From NCBI GenBank assembly GCA_030248295.1, contig JASANH010001234.1, forward strand, positions 310,001 to 374,000: a DNA stretch of 64,000 nucleotides. The letters are read 5' to 3'. Positions 11,465-23,085 of this stretch are shown piece by piece. Source of the DNA: Mesodorylaimus sp. YZB2_4. Taxonomy: Eukaryota > Nematoda > Enoplea > Dorylaimida > Dorylaimidae. Positions within the stretch are counted from its first letter, which is position 1. Each line of letters starts with the position of its first letter. Under the pieces are notes generated by a model. The model made no database searches, was not told the DNA's origin, and was given only the letters and a program-made list of their open reading frames with translations. A program made the position numbers and the translations under genes.

Positions 11465-11605
11465 CATGCCTGGTGGGCCATGGCGAGTGGGAGAGAGTAA
11501 TCGATCTCCCCTGGCCTGGGAAACGTCGATCTCTCGGGTTGCTGTTTCAGCCGCACGTGTAGTCGTATCGCTCCCTACGCCCGCCAGGCTTGCTTACAAT
11601 GTGGA
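11465..11605 (+). repeat. Repeat B copy
   Basis: Begins near GGGCCATGGCGAGTGGGAGA and continues through CTGGGAAACGTCGATCTCTC and TGTTTCAGCCGCACGTGTAG. Related blocks occur at 640, 1196(-), 1615(-), 19375, 25770(-), 32826, 36560 and 57945(-). It is a short, strand-independent dispersed family of about 100-140 bp, SINE-like in size. No internal Pol III promoter was recognised. Confidence 0.65.
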
Positions 11606-13738
11606 GCGGGTGATCATTTCGTTGTGAGGTGGCGTGACGTGCTACTATCTGTTTTATATGGGAGTGTACACGCACGCGGCTCGAAGGGGGCCTGTGCAGT
11701 ATATTCTCCAAGAAGACAGAAGTGCGTCGTGCTGAGCATTGCTGTGTCAGGTTCTTTCCATGTGCCCTCTCTAGACCTATAAGGCTTCTGCGCGTGTCGC
11801 CTAGGGGCTCGCTGAACAACAGTGGACCATGATTTCGCTGACTTCCGTCACGGGCTCCAGATCTAGTCTATTTCTTGAACCTTTCTGTCACAGGTCCGTC
11901 GGATCCTTACTTTCCTCAACCTGATTAGCCTGAACGTGTTCTCCACGATTTCTTAACTGAAGGTGAGGGAAGCTACCTACTTTTATTTATTTTTCACAAG
12001 AAATGTAGGTCACGCTGTTTTTAAAGAATAATAGGGTGTATTTGGCATGACATGAGAAGGCATGGTCTCTTTGGCCTATCAGCGCACGTTCCGGTCTGCC
12101 TCTCCTGAGTCAGGGCCAGTACCTGCACGCAGAGTTTCGCATGGGTGCATTTTTTGGCTGTTTTCAGCGAAACAGTTCTGATGTCTGCCATTTTGAGGCT
12201 AGGTGTGACTACTGTTGATATCCATATGTATGGATATGTAGGGCGTGCATATTCTCAAAGAAAACAGGATATATCATATCTTTTCACAAGTAAGATATAA
12301 TGACAAAAAGATGTGAATACTAAAGCGTTTTTGAGATTTGGAAATGGTTGCTTACTGCAAAAAGGAACATGGTCTATGTTGCTATGGCGCCATCCGTGGA
12401 GGACGTCAAGACCCCAGTGGTGGGTGTCACATGACACGACCTTACTGACTGACTGACTTCTTGCTCATTTGTCAAAGCTCTTATCAGAGCAGCGACAAAA
12501 AAATTTTAAAAAACAAAGAGAAAACTATGCTGTAAAAGCTAGATGGAAATCGGAGAGATAAAACTACAGAAGAGCATCTTTCGTCGGAAAAACTTTGAAT
12601 CAAGGTAGCTACATCGGAGATACACTCCAAGCGGGGCCACCTACAGCACCCGTAGCTTACACAGACATCCGGCCAGTATGCACACACACACATTACCTTC
12701 CCCTTGACCTAAACACAAGACACCGAATACTCCCCCTTGACTAGAAAATCCCCAGTCACTTATCCCAAGCCGAGCAGACTCGACCCAGTCGGCCGAATCA
12801 GGGAAGGAATACAGCAGGTTCACTACGCATTCTTGGACCACCCAGGCGCCTCTGTTTGAACCATCAGTTCAAATGCAACTGGCGACAAAGGTGGTGAATG
12901 CAGACATGACCATAGTCCATTCCAAGAACACATTGATAAGTACTAATTAGTCACAAACACAAAAACACATTATTTGTGAGAAAATTCGAAACACCAGCAG
13001 AAAATAATACTATCTTTAAAGCTGACCTCTTGTCACAACGTCTTTCCGTATTTCATTCTAAAAAAAGACCTTATATTTCTACACCCAGTCCACAATTCCA
13101 AGACCACGTGCTTTCAGAAACACACCCGGCCACACTTACATCAGTCTTTAGACACAGGCGCCGGGTCGCTGTTCAAACAGTCAATCATTTCGATCGCCAC
13201 GCTAAAATGAAAATGTCGTCATAAACTATCTACAATCCATTTCAGCTCTCTATTCGAATACTAGCACCACGTGGAGGCAAATTACTCAACTATTCGAGTT
13301 GAAATGAGCCAGACTCGTTTCCAGTCGATGATGATTCTGAACTCACTCTCTGTCGGATTACATGGAATAATCATGGAAATTATGTATATGGAATAATGCC
13401 CTTTAGTCAACCGAGATTCGCTCCTCACACCTTCCGCCTGATGGCTCTCTTCGGAGGACGTAGAATGCGAATTGCCAAAGCGTGGAGGGCAGAGTCCCTG
13501 GAATCGATCAAAGCTATGCCGGGGCCTGTTCGTCCTCCGGGTCAAATCAGGGGACTTTATATGAGGTGTGGGCGACAAAGGATAGAGTGGGCCAATTCCT
13601 TGTGAGTCAGAGCGTGCACTGAACAAACGGCGTTTACCGATAAAGACTGCACAAGGACCCACACCCACCATTCGAGGCAGTGACCAAGCATGACGATGCA
13701 CCGGACAGTGCTTGGCTATGGAGAAGCATGACTGTGCA
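11606..13738. other. Intergenic, no gene recognised
   Basis: I found no coding similarity, no RNA gene and no repeat with another copy in the window, apart from low-complexity AT-rich stretches near 12000 and 12500. The open frame at 13282-13701 (minus) has no recognisable domain. Confidence 0.4.
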
Positions 13739-16386
13739 CTACATGCATTTCCTCGCCTCGTGCACCACTCCTTGCAGGTAAACTCTAACTAAACGAACAG
13801 TCAGTGCAGTCCTGCAGAAGATGGCCCGTGCACACACAAAACAAGACATTACCTCGCCTGCCGGCTGCGGGAAGATTCGCCCGACAACTGCGGCGGGTCG
13901 GAGCTGTTTGACGACGGACTGATGGCCACCTGCAAAAGTTGCGAAAGCAATGCTTCACTCCACGTAGGTTTACGCCTTCTCGGTTCACCCCCCCTCCCGT
14001 CCCAGAAGAGCAGATTTTGATGATGTTTTACGTTTAATCAAGCGCGACTGCGACTGCTTATTGCACAGTCTCTCGCGTCTGTAGCACGCGTTGCTAAAGG
14101 AGGGAAAAAAGGGAGGAGTTGGAAAAAAGAGGGGGCACCTCGCGAGGGCAGTTTAAAGCAAAGAGGCGACTACAGTTTGTGGGCCGTCGCCTAGCACTTG
14201 TAGTTCCCGTTTGGCGATTCCAAGAAATCGATTCCCCGACGTTTAGAAAATGAGTCACCAGCTGTGTCAACATTTTAGGCCTACGTTTTATCAGGGGGTG
14301 GGGCCTTGATGTATATAATTGACGAATCTTGTGTGATCATACGATCAGCAATCATCGAAACATATCATTCCTAATTTCATCGGCTGATTGATGGACAAAA
14401 AAAAATACTCTATCAGTGCACCTACTGCAAGAATAGTTAGCAATTATGCTTGACAATGGAATTAAAAAGTTCTTTTTAATCGCTTTCGATTTCAAAGACA
14501 GCGCTTTTCCAAAAGAAGGATATTGTGGAGCTATTGGACTCCTACTGGTTCATTTGCAATGATACTATCTGCTTTCAGCGCTTTTGCCGTTTTCCCAGGC
14601 GAAGGCTGTTATAGGCCGGCTGAAGCCGATGTCACCTCAAGCTTAAGTCTTGTATCTACCAGACTAAGCCTAAGCCTGGTGTACATCCAGCCTAAGCTTT
14701 AGCCAAAGCCTAGTCCAGCCTGAGCTAATCGGCCAGCTAACCTATTGTATGTTGCGGATCAAACAGCAAAAGTGCCTTGCTTTCTAGTGTCGGGCCATTA
14801 GTACCTCGTGCGGTCAGCTTTCCAGCAATCACACTTTTCGATTTTTGAGGAGATTCAAGATCTTTCTTGTAATTTGAGTAGGTTTTTAGGATTTTGAGCG
14901 GCACCTTGAAATTTGAGGAGTTTTCTGAGGTTTTTGAGGGTGCTGGGAACCATGTGTAATTTTGTAGTTGCGTGTTTGCAGCAGGGTATCCTATTGTTTT
15001 CGCCGCCTACCCAATTCTTTTCAAATAGAATTTTCAGCGACGCATGCGTTTTCTAGAAATTTCAGCAAAAACTTTTTGTTGCAAGCGCTATTTATCATTT
15101 CTTAAAAATTTCAATCAACAAACCAACGAAAACTTGAAAATTCAGACGAGAAATCGGATGGTTTTCCAGAATTTTCTGGCGTGCGCACAGGTACATCCAT
15201 GTCGCACAGCATGTGATGCTCAGGTACATCGTGGAGGCGGCCATTGTTGTGGAAAATTTGCATACGCGCTAGCCCTGTGCTTTACGTTAGTGCGCACCCA
15301 AAATCTACGTGACTCAGGGGACCGGGGCAACCACTTACCGTCAGCCTTGACGACTGGTCTTTTAAGCAATCAGAGTCTTTATTTTGCGATTTCATTGCCA
15401 ACATGGCCTAAAACAGAAACCAAATAGCATAAAAATGAAATACAATCGAACCCGTACCTTTAAACGTGCATTCTCTTCCTCGAATTGGGCAATTTTCGCC
15501 TGTTGTTCCTGATTTTGGTTCCGAAGTTCCTCACATTCCTTCTCCTTTGCCTGCAAAAACACAGGTCAGGTTAGATTGCCAATTATGACCAAACACTGTC
15601 ATCCACAGCGCCCCATAAAAAGCATTGGGGGCGGGGGGTCAGCAGTGGCAGTTGCACAACGCGACAAGTCATGCGGCTCTTGAATATGGCACTGTCCTGG
15701 GTACTGCGGCATATATCGACCCAATTATTTGAGTCGGTAGAAAATAGAGAACTACAGCTTATAGGAACTACTTGAAAGGTCTGCGAGTTAGCTGAGAAAG
15801 AGCAATAAGCTAAATTGTTCCTTGACAAAATGTAAGCCGAGATAATATTAATATGAACGCCTACCCACCCACGAAACAGAAACTAGGACTCACCCATCTG
15901 ACCCATAACTGACCCCAAACTCGCCTTCAGATTTTCCGCGAGCAACCACGCCGCCTCCTTGTCGTGGTCGTCCAAAACTACTTCCCCAGTCTTTCGCTTC
16001 TTTTTTGCACTTTGCGCGATTTCCGAACGATCCTCGGCCAACTGTTCGATCTTATCCACGGCATCGTCTTTATCATTGCTAAAACACAAATCGGATTGAG
16101 ATGGGACCAGCCAAAAAACAATCGCAACATCCACTTACTCGAATTTTTCCATTTCTGGGCAATCTTCTTCTCTATCACTTCCTTGCTCTTGCCCGCTAAC
16201 AACTTCCAGAAACCGACCAACCGACCTGAAAAAGGGGCAAATAACCGACACCGACCGACCGAGTGGACAATAACCTTCGCAGCAGGAGACGACACTCCGT
16301 TTTCTTAAAAATTCATGCGGTTGTGTCATAAGCAGTCGCCTGAGCATCACCAGCTGAGTGATTTTCCCGCGCAACAAATCGACATC
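13739..16386 (-). CDS. Unidentified coiled-coil protein, exon model partial
   Basis: A minus-strand series of exon-like segments with good splice signals and matching phases: 16225-16139, 16078-15894, 15791-15772 (20 nt), 15550-15458, 15407-15339, 13929-13853 and possibly a terminal 13811-13739. An upstream piece with acceptor near 16388 reads VDLLRGKITQLVMLRRLLM but I cannot connect it in phase. The deduced chain is acidic and charged (EDCPEMEKF, DKIEQLAEDRSEIAQSAKKK), with a nuclear-signal-like KKKRK. It then has a strong amphipathic helix (ECEELRNQNQEQQAKIAQFE followed by EENARLK) that could be a leucine-zipper-type coiled coil, and a Ser/Pro-rich tail. I do not recognise the family. Start codon, first exon and end are unresolved, and the short 20-nt exon is a phase-based inference. 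Confidence 0.45.
14577..14777. mobile_element. Degenerate TIR element, TTAGGC-rich family
   Basis: The right end AAACAGCAAAAGTGCC matches the right terminal repeat of 17138-17356. The left end (GCTTTTGCCGTTTTCCC) is diverged. The interior has CTAAGCCTAAGCC words, the complement of the other copies. It lies in the large intron of the minus-strand coiled-coil gene model. Confidence 0.45.
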
Positions 16387-16584
16387 TAAAATAAAACCAA
16401 ATTTATGCTTTAATGATTCAAGTGATATTTGATTCAGCGAGTGGAAGAGAAGAAATTAGTGATAAAGTGTCATGTCTGAATTTAAGTAACTATTTGCTGT
16501 AAGGATAACACAAGCTATCGGTTATGACCTGCTGTGTTCAAAAAGTTGTGGTCAGACATAGCCCCAAAACAGCACTCCGTCGAG

Positions 16585-16720
16585 TTTGCCGTGCCCCTCG
16601 GTGCCTGCAACTGCGCTACGCAATGATACACTAGTCTTGCCGCAGGTCCTAAGATGCCCCCGCTGGCCGACAGCTCCACTGTCGATGGAGCAGTAGGGAT
16701 CCAACTAGAGGATCCGGATA
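16585..16720 (+). repeat. Repeat C, partial copy
   Basis: GTGCCTGCAACTGCGCTACG, CAATGATACACTAG and CCACTGTCGATGG blocks correspond to 10845-10960 and to part of 19930-20050. Only the first third of the longer element is present. Confidence 0.55.
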
Positions 16721-17137
16721 AACTTTATTTAATGGAAAGTATCGAAGTTTAAGAAAACAAATAATACCAACGGTTTTAGCACTGCTGAAAACCTCTTAAA
16801 TCGTTAAAATTTTGTGTCAAGCCACAAAAATATCTTGAATTTTATTGCGTTTCCGCATAGGCTTATGTGAAGGAAACACGTGAAAATAAGATGGACAAGC
16901 CGGCTAAGTATTCTGTTTCTTCGGAGGGAGGGATCAGAGGGAAGGGAGGTTTAGACCACCCCAAGCACACCCTCCCAATGGCGATGAATCCATTTAGGCT
17001 CGGGGGGTCTGGGGGGGCCGAGCCCACCAGGGCCGAAATGCTGCGTCGAAGATGGCGGTCGGACGCAGCCACTTCTCTTTTGATCATTCTTACTTCTTAC
17101 TGTTAGGTTGGCACTCTTCATTATCAGGATCAGCCAA
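16721..17137. other. Intergenic between repeat C and the MITE
   Basis: No gene recognised. Both strands of 16860-17100 are open for about 75 codons, but I see no domain or splice context. Confidence 0.4.
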
Positions 17138-17356
17138 GGGGCACTTTTGCTGTTTGCTCCCCAATATGGGTTAGCTTAGGCTGGTATAAGGCTTAGGCTT
17201 AGGCTTAGGCTGGCATATGACTTGGGCTTAGACTGATACTAGGCCTAGGCTTAGGCTCAGGCTTAGTCTGGTATAAAACTTAAGCTTAGGCTAATATCAG
17301 GCTTCAGCCAGCCTTATACTAGCCTTTGCCTGGGGAGCAAACAGCAAAAGTGCCCC
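17138..17356. mobile_element. MITE with perfect 26-bp terminal inverted repeats
   Basis: 17138-17163 begins GGGGCACTTTTGCTGTTTGC. Its exact reverse complement occupies 17331-17356. The 167-bp interior is made of diverged TTAGGC/GGCTTAGG words. Perfect ends imply recent mobility or gene conversion. No coding capacity. Relatives lie at 5702-5880 and about 14577-14777. Target-site duplication could not be assigned with confidence. Confidence 0.75.
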
Positions 17357-18249
17357 CCACGAAACGAGAAGGCAACGAATCGAAGTGAGTACTAATTTTA
17401 GATTATCCCGTCACTGTAAGCGACTTGGAGTTCATTTGGAATTCCCTGGGCCGCCGTAAGGGTTACGTCTTGGCATCAATGTTCTCCATCTGGGCTGGGC
17501 TGCTTGCGATTGTGCCAGATAGGACATTGATGTCGTTGGCTTCTTGTGACAATATGAGCTTGAGTAGGGATAGTTTGTGCCTGCCCTTCTTGGGCCTGTA
17601 TAGACCGCACAGGCTGCCAAAGTCACCTTGTTCATCCACTGATCAGATCGAAATGGCTGGCTCAATCTTTGCACACTAAATCGTTCTCGTCAAAAGATGG
17701 AGCAACTAGGACCTTAACCAAAGTTCATTCAACAAGGGTCATGGGGCTGTGTCGCGACGTAGGTTTGGCGTTGCACCCTTTTTGTGATCGTGAATGAGCT
17801 TCAAATTGAGACAAATTTTCTCAAATCAGAGTTGCGGGGGGGTGTATTTTTCAAATTTAACCTAGGAAGAGGCTTATTTGTGGGGCCATGACGCTCACGA
17901 TGGGCCTTCAGTCCTACTCATCCAATGGAACACTTTCCCAAAGCACAGGGCCACACATGTAGTAGTGACACATACTGCTACTACGGGGATCCAGGTGTAG
18001 GAGGGGGCTTATTCGAGGGCGAAGTTCAGCATAAACAAACAGGAGCCAAATTTTTTTCAGAATGGCGGAAATTCGATAAACTGAAAACAATGCACTGGAA
18101 CGCGATTTCCCCCAATTAGCGCAGATCGGCAGAGCATCTAGAAGGTTTTGTGCGTAGGGCCCCACGCCAGTTTTTTTCCCCGCCCCCCATATCAGGGCAG
18201 CAGTCATAATATGAAAAGCGAGGAGGTCAGGTGACCAGCTGTCACCGCA
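17357..18249. other. Intergenic, nothing recognised
   Basis: Several short open frames exist on both strands but none shows domain similarity, repeat structure or splice context. Confidence 0.4.
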
Positions 18250-18535
18250 GGTCTCCTCTGTGCGTCTACATAGGAGCGCCTGTACACGAGGCCAGTTTAG
18301 ACTGGACGCCGACTTCCTCGGACGATGGTGGGTAGACTGACACCTGTCTGCTCGACAGCAGAGGTCTAGTCGTTTGGCTCTCATCTCTCCTCTCGAAGCA
18401 CCTTTATGGTACTGTATGCGTGCCGTATGAGTCGCCCACGGCCTGGCGTGCAGGGTAAGCGAGGGTTAATGGCTCGCAAGCCTGGCCATTGTACCCGGGA
18501 TGAGCCCAGCCACTCGCTAGCATGCAATACGGCTA
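18250..18535 (+). repeat. Repeat F copy (shared with 905-1150)
   Basis: Blocks such as CCACGGCCTGGCGTGCAGGG, then AAGCGAGG, GGCTCGCAA and a terminal GCAATACGG correspond in order to 1036-1150. An upstream block, ACTTCCT(C/T)GGACGATGG, is also shared. It is a dispersed repeat with no evident coding. Confidence 0.55.
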
Positions 18536-18784
18536 AACACGTCGCCAGGGGGTGCTTGGGTGCTCGATTCCTGGAAAGTGTGTCAAGTTACGCTGACCAC
18601 ATTTTGCCATCGTGTGATTTTGCCATTTTCCCATCATTGCAAAAACCCCCAAAATACTGTTATATATAAATTTTGACCTTTTTTGATGAGTGCCCCTTAC
18701 TTCAACTCCTGGTTACGCCCCTGCCGCTTCACCACCGTGGCCGCTGGGCACCTAGAACTGCACTCAGACTCTGACCGCCGATAA

Positions 18785-19081
18785 AAAGGCGATGTTGATG
18801 GCGCCATTCAAGAGAGGTTTCATTGCGAAATTATCCTTGGTAGATGTCGTACTCGATACGACATCTACTATGTGAGTGCCGACGGCAAAGTTTTGAATTC
18901 GAAGACGGTAGCTCGAAAATACTGCGAAGAAAAAGGAGAAATGAACGAATATAAGTCCTGTTTTCAAATATGTCTACTCGGCTTTGGCAAGGAAAAACAA
19001 CAAATGACCGCGAAGCCAGGCGTGCGCAGGCGAATCAAGAAGATCGAAGCACCAATGGCCGATATTGCAACCACGCCATAG
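18785..19081 (+). CDS. Terminal exon of MBD-like (methyl-CpG-binding-domain-like) protein, partial
   Basis: The open segment resembles the C-terminal two thirds of an MBD: RFHCEIIL, then TRYDIYYVSADGKVLNSKTV and ARKYCEE. The known pattern is D-V-Y-Y/L-x-S-P-x-G-K-x-x-R-S-K-x-x-x-x-x-Y. The Asp at the start of the strand is kept. The Arg of the R-S-K motif (equivalent to MeCP2 Arg133, which contacts methylated CpG) is Asn. The tail is basic (PGVRRRIKKIEAP) and ends at TAG 19079-19081. AATAAA at 19191-19196 gives a plausible polyA signal. No in-frame ATG precedes the domain after the stop at 18782, so an upstream exon is required or this is a gene fragment. The family call rests on one motif. 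Confidence 0.45.
   Translation, partial: KGDVDGAIQERFHCEIILGRCRTRYDIYYVSADGKVLNSKTVARKYCEEKGEMNEYKSCFQICLLGFGKEKQQMTAKPGVRRRIKKIEAPMADIATTP
18842..18868. other. Hairpin with 11-bp perfect arms
   Basis: TAGATGTCGTA and TACGACATCTA flank the five bases CTCGA. The hairpin lies inside the MBD-like reading frame, just before the YDIYYV strand. It may be chance, or a structured RNA element. Confidence 0.6.
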
Positions 19082-19190
19082 TGAAAACTGCCGATGGGGC
19101 AAAGAAAATTGAAGTTTTAAGTGGTCGTGCTTTTTTCTTATTGTTCTGGTGATATTTTACGTGAAATTATGTGCAGCAGGCTGCGCCATC

Positions 19191-19196
19191 AATAAA
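19191..19196 (+). terminator. PolyA signal AATAAA after MBD-like exon
   Basis: Canonical hexamer about 110 bases after the TAG of the MBD-like frame. Confidence 0.4.
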
Positions 19197-19685
19197 AAAA
19201 GTGCAATTAGGAGCACAGCATTTCAAGCAGGAAATCGAGAGTATTGGTGGTTGGTGCTTTGTAACTCACCAGGTTGTAACAAAGCAGTAACATCCTTCGC
19301 CTCTAAGTCATGGACACGTGTAGCCCCCGCCTGGTAGGCCATCGGCAGTTGAAGACAGTAATTGATACTCTCCCTGGCTCGCAGATGTCAACCTCTCGAG
19401 TTGATCAGCCGTAGTCCAGCTCCAGTCAGAGCACACCTGTCAAGCTTAGTTAAACACGCCAGGTCCGACCACGCTAGACTGAACCCAACCAGGATCAGCA
19501 TCTTGTAGCCGAAGCAGGGCCAATCTCCGTGTGCCTTGTGTCATTTCACACTCGCTGGCAGTGCAAAAATAGAAAGGTTATTCAAATGGCTTCAGATGTT
19601 GTGTGAACGTGCGACAGACATTCTACGCTCACGTGTTAGCGTTGCTGATCTTACAAGCTCCAAGGTAACGATTCTGTAACGTCAT

Positions 19686-19860
19686 GTCCTATTTTATCCG
19701 TAGCCAAGCACTGTACAGCGCACTCGAGGGGTGAGGAACACAGGGGGGAGGATTGTTTACTGAGCCGGGAGTCGAATCCTCCCTTGTAAGTGCGCACCCA
19801 GCGTGAGAGGCAGACGCCTTAACCCGTAACGCAAGGCCACGACCTCCTTCTGTAGCCCAA
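19686..19860 (-). mobile_element. tRNA-derived SINE (repeat E)
   Basis: On the minus strand it reads GTCGTGGCCT, GGGTTAAGGCGTCTGCC (A-box-like head) and GATTCGACTCCC (B-box). It is followed by a body ending near CTCGAGTGCGCTGTACAGTG and GCTTGGCTA. The head resembles tRNA-Glu with an insertion after the anticodon arm. Relatives lie at 26660(+), 33275(+), 50705(+), 50965(-), 62300(-) and 63575(-). Confidence 0.75.
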
Positions 19861-19899
19861 ACCGGGTAGAGGGGCATATCCTATCGATCACTAAGACCG

Positions 19900-20580
19900 A
19901 TCCCTACTACAACCCCTCATCGTCAGGCGTGTATGCTGCGCCTCCCAAGGGTGCCTGCAACGGCTCTGTGCTAGCCTGGCTGCTGGTCGAATGCACCCGG
20001 TCCTAAGATGCCTACGCTGGCGACCAGTTTCACTGCCGATAGCACGGTAAAGACCAATCAACCAGGGGATCCTGTACGAGCTTAGCATGACGCGGCCATG
20101 TCATAACAGTCCTAGATCTTCCGCAGACAAATCCGCGGACAAACCAAGTGCCTGCACTGGACTCATCCAGCATGAACCAAGGGGGAACGTCGACCGCAGA
20201 GGCCCCTTGAGAGTATGCTAATCCTAGAGGTCCCTGGCTGACGCCTGGCCCACACCATAGGCGCCAGGAGGTTGACTAGCCTGGACTGGTTCTCCATTAG
20301 CATTGATACTAACCTGTTGTTTTTGTGCCTGCGTGTGAGTGCCATCGGTGGCCCTCTCATAATCAGTCGGGAGTCAGGACAACTTAGTATCGCGTCCCGG
20401 GTCGGCACTCCATCGCGTGACAGGGCGGCAAGCTCGCATAAGGAAGAATAGCTCCTGCGAATTCAGAACGATTAGCTGGAAACGAATCGAGAGTAAAAGC
20501 AAGGGAAAGCTCCGATCTCACCCAGTGGCGTGTTCTTATACTGCCCTGGCTCCTCCCTACTGACGATGAGCCGCCCTAGC
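19900..20580 (+). repeat. Repeat C, long copy
   Basis: Colinear with 10800-11290 over several blocks, including GGCTGCTGGTCGAATGCACC at its start and a shared distal block (ACTG..CTGGCTCCT.CCTAC) near 20540-20570. It is longer than copy 1 in the middle, so one of them carries an insertion or deletion. A repeat B fragment lies just upstream at 19375-19420. Confidence 0.6.
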
Positions 20581-21531
20581 CACACCCCCGAGCAGTCTAG
20601 GCGCCTCCAAGCGGCAAAAGTCACAACACAGGTGCGAGAACATTTACCATATAAATTAGAACTCATCGTGGGTGTCTCTCGATCTTCACTTCAATCGAAC
20701 AGCCTGTTGAGCTTTGCTACAACTTGTCTTGATCTAGCCTGACTAGCGGCAAGAAAACTGAGACTTACTTCGATCCTGGTTCGGCCTGTTTGGACAGATT
20801 TGGCCAGGTTCGGTTCGGTTGTAGCCACCTGGCCCGATTCGGGTCCTGGATCAGCCACAAAAGCTAGTTCGGTCGTACCTGAGCCACAGGGTGTTTACAC
20901 GAAGCAAGCAACACTTAAATCGACTGCAGTACATGCTGCAGGGTTCCGGCTGCACGAGATACTGTAAGTGATATAATAAGTCACTCTGTGATGCAAGCTG
21001 CTCCATCAGGGTCTTGCCAGCAGAAGCAAATGCCTTTCTAACAGCTACCACAGGCTTGCTGGTGTTCAGGGATGACCTGTTACTGTCGTTGCATTTTCAG
21101 GCTCGCGAGTTGTGGCCAGTCATGTGCCTCTGAGGCAGATTCTAGGCTCTCCCACTTGTTTGCGGTGCAACTGGACAGCAGTTTTGACTATTTTGTGAAG
21201 TATAGAAGCCAGGTCTGCGCGCTATTGGTGTCTGAAATTCACGTTACCTGCAGGGGTTCTGGGCAGAAACCATACCACCACCAGGAATCCTTGTCTTATC
21301 GGCGCACACTTTTTCGAAGCATTTAATATTTGAACTTACCGCGTTTTGTTTTTACTGCTTACGACAAAAAGTAACGCACGGCACGGCTTATAGAAGTTTT
21401 GCGAAGTAAGGTAGTGTAAAGTGATCGTTTCACAAGAAAGACAAACAGTTTTCTACATGCGCCATTGCATTGTAAAGTGCTAGCTAACTGTTGTGTAAAG
21501 TAGAAGAAACGGCGGCCTCTGTCTCGTTGGG
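20581..21531. other. Intergenic and 5' flank of GOLGA7
   Basis: 20770-20860 is a short tract of imperfect GGTTCGG/CCTGG words. Nothing else is recognisable. The GOLGA7 promoter is presumably at the 3' end, but I see no TATA box. Confidence 0.4.
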
Positions 21532-23085
21532 ATGCCGTCCGTCACTCGCGCGTTATTGAAGTTAGCCGTGCGGCTGCGCCCACCAAAGGTCGTGTGTCGA
21601 CCGATGAGCAAGATCAGGTCGTCATCGGTGTCTTCGCCCAAGAAGGTGTTTGCGGCTCGACGCAAAAAGAAGCCGCCTAGGAGTCCAACAAAAATGGCTG
21701 CTGTACCGACGAATCACGTGAACAATACAACCAGTGGTGGTGATCGCCCATTACTTCTTAGTCAATGTAAAAAGATATTTATTCAACGTGACTATTCACA
21801 AGGTCTCACAGTGAGATTCCCTACAACTCTGCCAACAGAATTACGGAATCGGGTAAGTATGTAAAGTGTTTTTGTACGCCTGTACTGTTCCTATTTCTTC
21901 CAGTTTTGGGACCTTCGGTGGCTTCAGATCTATCGTATGTACCTTATCCACAAATTTAGCTCCCCCTTGGAAAAGAATTTTGATGCCATTTCAGAAAGGG
22001 AACTTTTGATGTAAGCCGCAAAAAATCAAGAGGTGAAACAACCAAATATTATCTTGTAGATCTGGAAAATTTCAATCTGAAAATGATATTGAAAGTTTTC
22101 CTTGAAAATCTGATGACAGGACTAGATTTCTTTGTTTATTTTTGAATTTCGTTTCAGATTGACGAACATACATTCGAGAAAACAATTTCCGAATTGAATC
22201 GCGTTTATGAAGAAGCGGAAAGAGTAGGCAGTGCATCATTTGGCGAGACATTAGTGGGTTGTCTTTCGTGCTATTTGACTCAATTTTGCTTGAAGACACA
22301 GTACGATAAGGTAAGGCTCGAACTTTTACAGCAGATGTATGGGGACATTGTTGACAGGGCTAGCAAGTAGCAGCGTAGCGAATATACTCCTGAAAAAGTC
22401 AGGCTGAAAAAAAGGTCAACCAAAATATATGTACTGTAGAAATATCATGAATTTTTAAAACCAATTTTCGAAAATTCGCCATCTTTCGTGAAAAATTAAG
22501 AATTTTAATCCATCATGGGAAATAAGATTAGTGGACTGGTAAACCTGGAAGAAGTCGGCAGTAAAATACTCAAGGGAAACGATGGAATTTTTTTTCTGAA
22601 ACAAATTAGCCCTCAAATGGAAGTGCAGGATAGCGAATTTCCAATTTCTCAAATACGGATTTAAAACAATTACAGATTCTGTTCTTACAACTGGCAAATT
22701 TATCTTTTGAAATCTGATTAAGTTTGAGATTTTAATTTTTAGAGCTTTTCTAGCGAAAAGAGTATTCGTTTCCAAGCTTTCATTTTATCGACTTTGTGAA
22801 ATATCTGCAAAACAGATTGAGCTCACCTGCATTTCTACACTAATCACTTCTCATGTTATCGCCTTTAATTTTCTTTTTCTTTTAGTGTCTACAAAAGATC
22901 GCGAAGTTTTTGAAAGATCAAAACGACACTATATACGTTCCACACGGTTTATTTATTACGGATCCGATTGAACGTGGTTTGCGAGTGGTAAGTTGGCTTA
23001 GCCTGTGCTCTCTAGGTCCTCGATTCACCTTTTCCTCCTGTTCCAGCTCGAAATCACGATCTTGCATCCTGACGACAATGCGTGA
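21532..23085 (+). CDS. GOLGA7: GOLGA7 homologue (palmitoyltransferase accessory subunit)
   Basis: GOLGA7 (Erf4-like) is the partner of the DHHC9-type palmitoyltransferase on Golgi membranes. Four exons join in phase: 21532-21852, 22158-22310, 22886-22987 and 23047-23085. The core is strongly conserved: KKIFIQRDYSQGLTVRFPT, TISELNRVYEEAERVG, VGCLSCYLTQFC, YVPHGLFITDPIERGLRV, then LEITILHPDDNA and TGA at 23083-23085. The human protein is 137 residues and begins about 11 residues before its K-V-F-I-Q-R-D-Y. Here the first in-frame ATG (21532) adds about 80 residues, rich in Arg, Lys and Ser. In-frame ATGs at 21604 and 21694 (context AAAATGG) also exist. The 21694 start gives a 150-residue protein closest to the usual length and may be the real one. 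Identification is firm. Confidence 0.92.

Noticed and set aside
17160..17330. Interstitial telomere (TTAGGC)n
   Set aside because: The words are degenerate and enclosed in precise terminal inverted repeats, so a transposon interior explains them better.
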